Positions 6,801 to 9,270 of a DNA stretch of 9,270 nucleotides are shown one piece after another; position 1 is the first letter of the stretch, and every line of letters starts with the position of its first letter. The position numbers and the translations under genes are program-made. Under the pieces are notes generated by a model that saw only the letters and a list, made by a program, of their open reading frames with translations, was not told the DNA's origin and made no database searches. The DNA is taken from positions 1 through 9,270 of the forward strand of contig DGTM01000045.1 in NCBI GenBank assembly GCA_002394305.1. Reading direction: 5' to 3'. The DNA comes from Prevotellaceae bacterium UBA4336 (GTDB lineage Bacteria > Bacteroidota > Bacteroidia > Bacteroidales > Bacteroidaceae).

Positions 6801-7988
6801 GTGAATCTTGTGGTTCAGCACCTGTTCCATCGAGAGGGACAAGGGCGTGTCGGAATAGGAGAGCACGTCATTGTTGTAGGCATGTCGGCGCAGGACGGGC
6901 TTCGTGACGCCGTTTGTGCAGAGCTGCCACATCATGTAGGTCGTCTGTGTGGTGGCACCGAAGCAGATGGCTGCGTTGTGATTGACGAGCGTCACGTCCA
7001 CATCCACATCGAAGCGCACCTGCTTGGCCTGTTTCTTCTGCCAGAAGTACTTGCTCGGCCCCGAGGCATAGAACCTGCCGCCGATGAGTTCGCCGCCGTC
7101 GAACATGCAGGTCGGACCGTTGAAGTTTTCCTGGAGCAGCACCTGGCTGCCGCTCTTCACCAGCAGGTCGTCGAAGAAAGCGCGCTCGGGATTGTTCCCT
7201 CCGAACTGTCGGAAGCCCAAGTCGCCAAAGGGGAAGTCGCCTGTGCGCGAGTCGATGAGTGTGCCGTTCAGGTAGGTCATGGCCTTCTTAGCGCCGGTCA
7301 CCACGATGCGCAGCTTGTGCGTCTTGCCCTCGGCAAAGCTGGTGCCCGAAAGCGTCTTTTCCGTCAGACAGGCAGCCGAGCCGTTCGTCCATTTGTGCGG
7401 ACGGAAACGAGCTGTGCCGGTTGCGTTCGAGAACTGCCACATGTAGAAGTTACTTGGGTCGCTTGTGCCAAAGATGAAGCCCGCAGCTTGATTCTGTACC
7501 TCGAACGAGAGCGTTATCTCGTAGTTTGTCACCGGTTCGCCCTCGGGCACATACCCGATGGGAGTCCTCGTCGCCTTAATCCATAGCGCCTCCTCTCCGA
7601 GGAGAGCCGTTGGAAGTGAGGTTTCGAAGTAGGCTTTCTTCTGGCTTGTTGCCGTCTCGCCATGATTGTCGGTTACCGTCACGCACCAATAGTAGCGTGT
7701 GCGAGGCTGGGCGACGAAGCCTTCCGGCAGTACATCTACGCTCTTCTCGCTCTGGATGAACCCCGATTCCCATACCACATTGTCCATTGCAGCATCGGTG
7801 GCAATCAGTATGTTATAGGCTTGCTGGAAGGTGCTTCTGTTCTGCGAGACGAGTTCCCACGAAAGGTGCGGACAGTCGGCATCGATGCCAATGGGGTTGG
7901 TATAGTCTTCCGTGCGCAGGTTCTTGATGTCGAGCCCCCAGCTGAAGACAGAAAACATGAGCGTCAGAAACAGAGCGATTTGTCTCAT
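3894..7988 (-). CDS. Secreted family-78 glycoside hydrolase (alpha-L-rhamnosidase type) with two lectin-like inserts
   Basis: This 1364-aa enzyme should remove terminal alpha-L-rhamnose from plant or microbial glycans. In order: signal peptide 1-17; Ig-like GH78 N-domain about 20-123 (LSWEL 42-46, RYYWCVTV 98-105); two tandem lectin-like modules about 155-278 and 322-451; the carbohydrate-binding-like Bac_rhamnosid_N domain from LRKTF (515-519) to about 700; a beta domain about 733-845; the (alpha/alpha)6 barrel about 850-1205; a C-terminal beta domain to about 1310; and a KGLFI...GKK tail at 1351-1360. In TDCPQRDERLGWGAD (885-899), Glu892 is the expected general acid, with Asp886, Trp896 and Asp899 lining the sugar site. 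MWERW (1161-1165) carries the expected base, Glu1163. ATG 7988 is chosen over in-frame ATGs at 8033 and 8021: it begins the signal peptide and lies about 36 nt after the predicted transcription start, whereas 8033 lies before it. Substrate linkage cannot be told from sequence. Confidence 0.93.
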   Translation of the reverse strand: MRQIALFLTLMFSVFSWGLDIKNLRTEDYTNPIGIDADCPHLSWELVSQNRSTFQQAYNILIATDAAMDNVVWESGFIQSEKSVDVLPEGFVAQPRTRYYWCVTVTDNHGETATSQKKAYFETSLPTALLGEEALWIKATRTPIGYVPEGEPVTNYEITLSFEVQNQAAGFIFGTSDPSNFYMWQFSNATGTARFRPHKWTNGSAACLTEKTLSGTSFAEGKTHKLRIVVTGAKKAMTYLNGTLIDSRTGDFPFGDLGFRQFGGNNPERAFFDDLLVKSGSQVLLQENFNGPTCMFDGGELIGGRFYASGPSKYFWQKKQAKQVRFDVDVDVTLVNHNAAICFGATTQTTYMMWQLCTNGVTKPVLRRHAYNNDVLSYSDTPLSLSMEQVLNHKIHMHIECDAPYIRTYLDGTLADTYEDAAGILDYGDVGFRVSAASGSDERAFFDNLVVTDYDSQAGASIRLSEDFEGESNPFFGAEVLSHNGSRQLYMKANKGFRKRTMQADGSIIPGNPILRKTFETEAKEVLRARLYATALGIYNVYINGQRVGITDDDGNTVQDELKPGSTDYNKTLFYTTHDVTQLLASGRNAIGAELSSGWWNGAIAHGVFGNKDCAFCCLLVITYADGTEQTIPTDLSWLSQWNGPLRRGDIYHGEEYDARLSSEWSTPSFDDSNWYQTATSTDFHGTLQAFRGGPVVTVPELARQPQTIYIYNVVDTGSDFGRLDETESYTSQRTIRLRAGQVAIYDMGQNGSGWVSFKAKGKRGTHLRFRFAEMRNETGDASRGEDGPAGSVYLTNLRSAEATLYYTLAGKEEGESYHPTTTYFGFRYVEVTTSDDVELCDVVGETLTTSMDESSSFACSHPDINQLYSNIMWGERSNFISVPTDCPQRDERLGWGADTQVFSMAGLYNARSRNFYKKWVQDMRDSQRDDGAYPLVAPYIWGDRGYGQAGWAEAGLIVPYNIYLMTGDKDVLRQHYTSMKKHMDWCATRAADGYLYNGADTKYCDWLAYQPTDKRYVSVCYYAYAAQLMRDIAQALSQNESDQYARDAATYQRLFSNIRTEWQGRYLNAQKTPVHETQCAYLMALHYNLLPDETSVQATVSKLWQAIRSNSYTLNTGFLGTAILNQTLSDFGLDTEAYTILLQRRDPSWLYSIDQGATTMWERWNSYTKANGMGPANMNSFNHYAYGAVADWMYRYMAGIAPDPDKPGFHHFILKPHPDDRTSLLYRQQRITWTDATFHSDYGPIRARWQWEEQGRIAYEVTVPANTTATLYMPCPDGYEVCESGERIEHADGVTLLRYEDGHAVMELGSGSYIFGTAIADRIIKPENEEEESPYYRLDGIMLPHAPHQKGLFIHRGKKQLTK
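5852..5865. repeat. (TA)7 dinucleotide tract inside the GH78 gene
   Basis: Seven TA units sit in an otherwise GC-rich coding sequence and encode the I-Y-I-Y part of QTIYIYN. Gain or loss of one unit would shift the frame. Confidence 0.85.
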
Positions 7989-8030
7989 ATGGGTGTGTTG
8001 TTGTTGTGTGACGAAGTTCATAATGCGATA

Positions 8031-8061
8031 CAAATATACGATAATTTAGGTTTCTTGCCAA
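8031..8061 (-). promoter_or_regulatory. Bacteroidetes-type promoter of the GH78 gene
   Basis: On the minus strand TTG (8061-8059), a 20-nt spacer, then TATATTTG (8038-8031) match the consensus. Transcription would begin near 8024, leaving a leader of about 36 nt rich in A and C (repeated ACAAC) and without a Shine-Dalgarno sequence before ATG 7988. This places GH78 in its own transcription unit. Confidence 0.75.
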
Positions 8062-8093
8062 AAAATCAGGGAGAATTGCTATAAGAATGTTAG

Positions 8094-8133
8094 AAAAAAA
8101 AGAGGATGTGCCTATTTTGACACACCCTCTTTT
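8094..8133 (-). terminator. Intrinsic terminator of the glutaminase-like gene
   Basis: Arms 8098-8110 and 8121-8133 form a 13-bp stem with a 10-nt loop, followed on the minus strand by a run of eight T. The single non-Watson-Crick position (8106/8125) is a G-U pair in minus-strand RNA but an A-C mismatch in plus-strand RNA, which agrees with the minus direction. It lies about 110 nt past the stop codon at 8245. The sequence between (8134-8244) shows no gene or clear motif. Confidence 0.88.
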
Positions 8134-8244
8134 CTGTTGTACCTCGCGAACAGAGGCTGTGGCGGGCATTGTCTGAAACACGCTCATGGGAGCGGTTCTT
8201 CGGCTAAAACCTCAGGCGCAGGCGGTTGCTGTAAGGCTGTTTTC

Positions 8245-9270
8245 TCAGCGAAGCGTCTTGTTCATGAGCACCCGCATCCAGTAGCCGCCGATGACGCTGC
8301 GGGCCTTGAAGCCCGTCATGCGGCCCGTCTTCGTATCGTGCCAATCGGAGATGGGCACGCGGCTCTCGGTCTCATTGATGTACTTGTAGAGCGGGTCGAC
8401 GAAGGCCTGGAAGTCCTTGTCCGTGTCGGCCATCGCGGCCGTCCACATTATCCAGTCGCTCTTCGTGTAGTCCTTGCGGACGTCGAGCGGCAAGCCGTAC
8501 TTGTTCTGCTTCTTCAGGTAGTATTTGATTTCGGTCTGCATGGCGCCGTTCGGGATGATGCCTGTCTGCCAGAGCTTGTCCCAGACCATGTTGTACTTCT
8601 GGCTCCAGGTCTTTTCGCCTGCGCCGTAGGCGAGTTCGTAGTGGTCCTTCACCTTCGTCTCCTTCTCCCATGCGGCAGCCATCTCCTTGGCCTTGGCGTT
8701 GTACTTCTCGTAGACGTCGCCGAGGCCCTTCATCTTGGCAATCTCGGCATAGCCTGCCACGCCCATGATGGCCTTGATGGCAAGGTTGCAGTTGCCGGCC
8801 CAGTGGCCTGCGAAGTCGTCGGTGCAGAGCTGGTTGGCGGGGTGCAGGCCGTTCTCCACCAGGTAGTCGGCCCAGGTGGTGATGATGCTCCAGTATTTGT
8901 CCACGTAGAGCGTGTTGCCCTCCTGCTTGCAGATTTGTGCGGCCAGGGTAATCATGTTGCCGGCTTCCTCCAGGGGCATGTCGCCGCCGTAGACCTGCCC
9001 GTTGGCCTTGGGGTACTGGCCCAGGTCGTGAGCGGCGAAAGGCTTCGTCCAGCGGCCCGAGTAGCTGTACTCGAAGATGGAGGTCATCATGCCCTTCTGC
9101 AGTTCGGGGTTGTAGCAGAGGTAGAGCGGAGCTTCGGGGTAGGTGAGGTCCACGGTGTTGACGCAGCCGTTGGAGTTGTTCTCCTTCGAGAAGAAGAGCA
9201 CGTTGCCCTTGTCGTCGCGGAAGAGCTTGTGTGCGGCATTGACGTGGCGATAGGAGCCGCTGAGAATCTC
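8245..9270 (-). CDS. Glutaminase A-like protein (DUF4965/DUF1793 type), C-terminal part
   Basis: The frame stays open to the window edge, so the true start lies outside; 341 aa are visible of a family usually near 800-850 aa. A GTG at 9199-9201 is not a credible start because homology-like sequence continues upstream (LFRDDKGN). Family landmarks, numbered from the window edge: SIFEYSYSGRW, then PFAAHDLGQYP and NGQVYGGDMPLEEAGNM (about 63-106), LCTDDFAGHWAGN, WSQKYNMVWDKL, KYGLPLDVRKDY, DWIMWTA, and SRVPISDWHDT near the end. These match the six-hairpin C-terminal region of Bacteroidetes 'glutaminase family' proteins related to fungal glutaminase A, normally exported. Glutamine hydrolysis is an annotation by family; many bacterial members sit beside glycoside hydrolases and their true substrate is unproven. 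The gene ends in a strong terminator before GH78. Confidence 0.87.
   Translation of the reverse strand, partial: EILSGSYRHVNAAHKLFRDDKGNVLFFSKENNSNGCVNTVDLTYPEAPLYLCYNPELQKGMMTSIFEYSYSGRWTKPFAAHDLGQYPKANGQVYGGDMPLEEAGNMITLAAQICKQEGNTLYVDKYWSIITTWADYLVENGLHPANQLCTDDFAGHWAGNCNLAIKAIMGVAGYAEIAKMKGLGDVYEKYNAKAKEMAAAWEKETKVKDHYELAYGAGEKTWSQKYNMVWDKLWQTGIIPNGAMQTEIKYYLKKQNKYGLPLDVRKDYTKSDWIMWTAAMADTDKDFQAFVDPLYKYINETESRVPISDWHDTKTGRMTGFKARSVIGGYWMRVLMNKTLR

Noticed and set aside
9199..9201. GTG as the start of the glutaminase-like gene
   Set aside because: The frame and family-like sequence continue upstream to the window edge, so the gene is simply truncated.

Overview
The window looks like a chromosomal segment of a GC-rich member of the Bacteroidales, most likely Prevotella-like. 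Three independent signs support this. Start sites are preceded by Bacteroidetes-type promoters (TTG, 19-20 nt, then TAnnTTTG) with almost no Shine-Dalgarno sequence. The signal peptides have the typical ...QAQ-S form. The large glycoside hydrolase ends in a short C-terminal tail of the kind common on secreted Prevotella proteins. No rRNA, tRNA, CRISPR array, phage gene or insertion sequence was found.

Left part (1-3630), small stress and redox genes. A two-repeat carboxymuconolactone-decarboxylase-like protein (40-624, +) converges on a MerR-family regulator with a GyrI-like ligand domain (658-1515, -). The regulator's start region carries a 9-bp inverted repeat overlapping its promoter. Next is a 240-aa protein resembling AlkZ-related winged-helix proteins (1643-2365, -). 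It is divergently transcribed from a 377-aa exported fusion of a thioredoxin-type glutathione peroxidase with an FMN nitroreductase (2497-3630, +). The two divergent promoters lie in a 131-bp gap.

Middle (3631-3893), a 263-bp gap between convergent genes. It is filled by an unusual repeat island of A/T-rich blocks spaced 21-22 bp apart. Its core is two interlocked perfect inverted repeats (25 and 26 bp arms) in the order a-P-b-P-a'-P-b', set inside a longer imperfect palindrome. I know of no named element with this architecture, and it is the least explained sequence in the window.

Right part (3894-9270), carbohydrate and protein degradation, all on the minus strand. A 1364-aa family-78 glycoside hydrolase (alpha-L-rhamnosidase type) has two lectin-like modules inserted near its N-terminus, both catalytic glutamates, and a probable secretion tail. 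Upstream of it is the C-terminal part of a glutaminase-A-like protein (DUF4965/DUF1793 type), cut by the window edge and followed by a strong intrinsic terminator. GH78 has its own promoter, so the two are separate transcription units although they point the same way. No SusC/SusD pair or HTCS regulator is visible, so membership of a polysaccharide utilization locus cannot be shown here.
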